Source: Candidatus Poribacteria bacterium
Lineage (GTDB): Bacteria > Poribacteria > WGA-4E > PCPOR2b
Direction: 5' to 3'
Length of the DNA stretch: 32,501 nucleotides
Assembly (NCBI GenBank): GCA_022826645.1
Contig: JAJDUM010000048.1
Span: 1-32,501, forward strand
The notes under the pieces are model-generated. The model was not told the DNA's origin. It did no database searches and saw only the letters and a program-made list of their open reading frames with translations. This document shows, one piece after another, positions 32,176 to 32,501 of this stretch (positions within the stretch are counted from its first letter, which is position 1; each line of letters opens with the position of its first letter). A program made the position numbers and the translations under genes.

Positions 32176-32501
32176 GTAATCCTCCGAATGTATAGTATAG
32201 AATTTATCTTTGGTAGATTTTACAATTACTTAGACATTCCCGCTGCACAGCCAACCCCCTAAGTCCCCCTTGTCAGGGGGACTTTGGAAACCTCTCGAAG
32301 GTCGGAGTTATGGGTAATGTTTACTTATTTCTATAACGCAAGTTGCTAGTGTTAAACCCCAGCGGTTTGCGATTAAGATTGGAGGCTTTTAGCTTTCGCT
32401 CCAGTTGCTTTGAATCGCGGTTTATCAGGGCGGGACATGATGCGTGGTAAGTATTTATAGTAAAGTTTAGAATTAATTGGACACTCTGTACCGGCGCAGT
32501 T
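32176..32501. other. Right-edge intergenic region with hairpin repeat
   Basis: This 326-base stretch has no convincing ORF. It contains the hairpin repeat at 32261-32284. The last 160 bases are AT-rich with a weak GGAG/CTCC arm pair near 32384-32403. A TTGGACACTCTGTACC sequence at the edge loosely resembles one near base 123, but this is too weak to call an insertion-sequence end. Confidence 0.4.
32261..32284. repeat. CCCCCT/AGGGGG hairpin repeat
   Basis: AAGTCCCCCT (32261-32270) and AGGGGGACTT (32275-32284) form a perfect 10-pair stem with a TGTC loop, preceded by CCAACCCCCT. I recall this CCTAAGTCCCCCTT type as a dispersed palindromic repeat in many environmental genomes. It sits upstream of the M29 gene. 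Function unknown. Confidence 0.75.

Noticed and set aside
123..32492. TTGGACAGTGTAC near the left edge and TTGGACACTCTGTAC near the right edge as insertion-sequence ends
   Set aside because: The two are imperfect, in the same orientation, and enclose ordinary housekeeping genes with no transposase.
1..32501. CRISPR array, tRNA or rRNA genes, prophage or integrase
   Set aside because: None was found by eye: no regularly spaced direct repeats with unique spacers, no tRNA-like cloverleaf with a CCA-side signature, and no integrase or phage structural gene.

Overview
The window is dense bacterial DNA with genes on both strands, mostly housekeeping and carbohydrate or redox genes. A PorV/PorQ-type outer-membrane protein, a DUF2961 (GH172) protein, a Gfo/Idh/MocA oxidoreductase, two medium-chain dehydrogenases, an unusual HHAWG-type isoleucyl-tRNA synthetase and many short dispersed repeats together suggest Candidatus Poribacteria or a close relative. 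That assignment is an inference from gene content; there is no rRNA or other marker here.

Layout. 1-3231: an RDD membrane protein (-), a divergent medium-chain dehydrogenase (+) and a PorV-like barrel protein (+), with heptamer and hairpin repeats around the last. 3232-17689 is a long minus-strand block. Read in its own direction it runs: AddB-like nuclease, DUF2961 protein, a 1314-residue multidomain carbohydrate-type protein, tmk, holB, two paralogous restriction-nuclease-like genes, metG. The two nuclease-like genes sit inside the common tmk-holB-metG neighbourhood, and the gap between them holds a decayed second copy of the holB 3' end. 17793-20482 (+): Gfo/Idh/MocA oxidoreductase, P-loop kinase, GNAT acetyltransferase. 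20587-23599 (-): ECF sigma factor, a 95-residue unknown and an M1-aminopeptidase-like protein without its zinc motif. 23811-27614 (-): ileS with its terminator and a complete leader region. 27639-31037 (+): zinc dehydrogenase and a eukaryote-type glutamine-dependent NAD synthetase. 31042-32175 (-): M29 aminopeptidase.

The strongest finding is the ileS leader (27343-27614). It has a consensus promoter, a Shine-Dalgarno site, a 42-codon leader ORF with seven isoleucine codons in ten positions, and three mutually exclusive pairings ending in an intrinsic terminator just upstream of ileS. This is the architecture of a ribosome-mediated transcription attenuator that senses charged tRNA-Ile, in a lineage where I know of no such description. 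The second strongest is the duplicated nuclease pair with the holB footprint.

All functions are read from sequence motifs and remembered family signatures. No database search or folding program was run.
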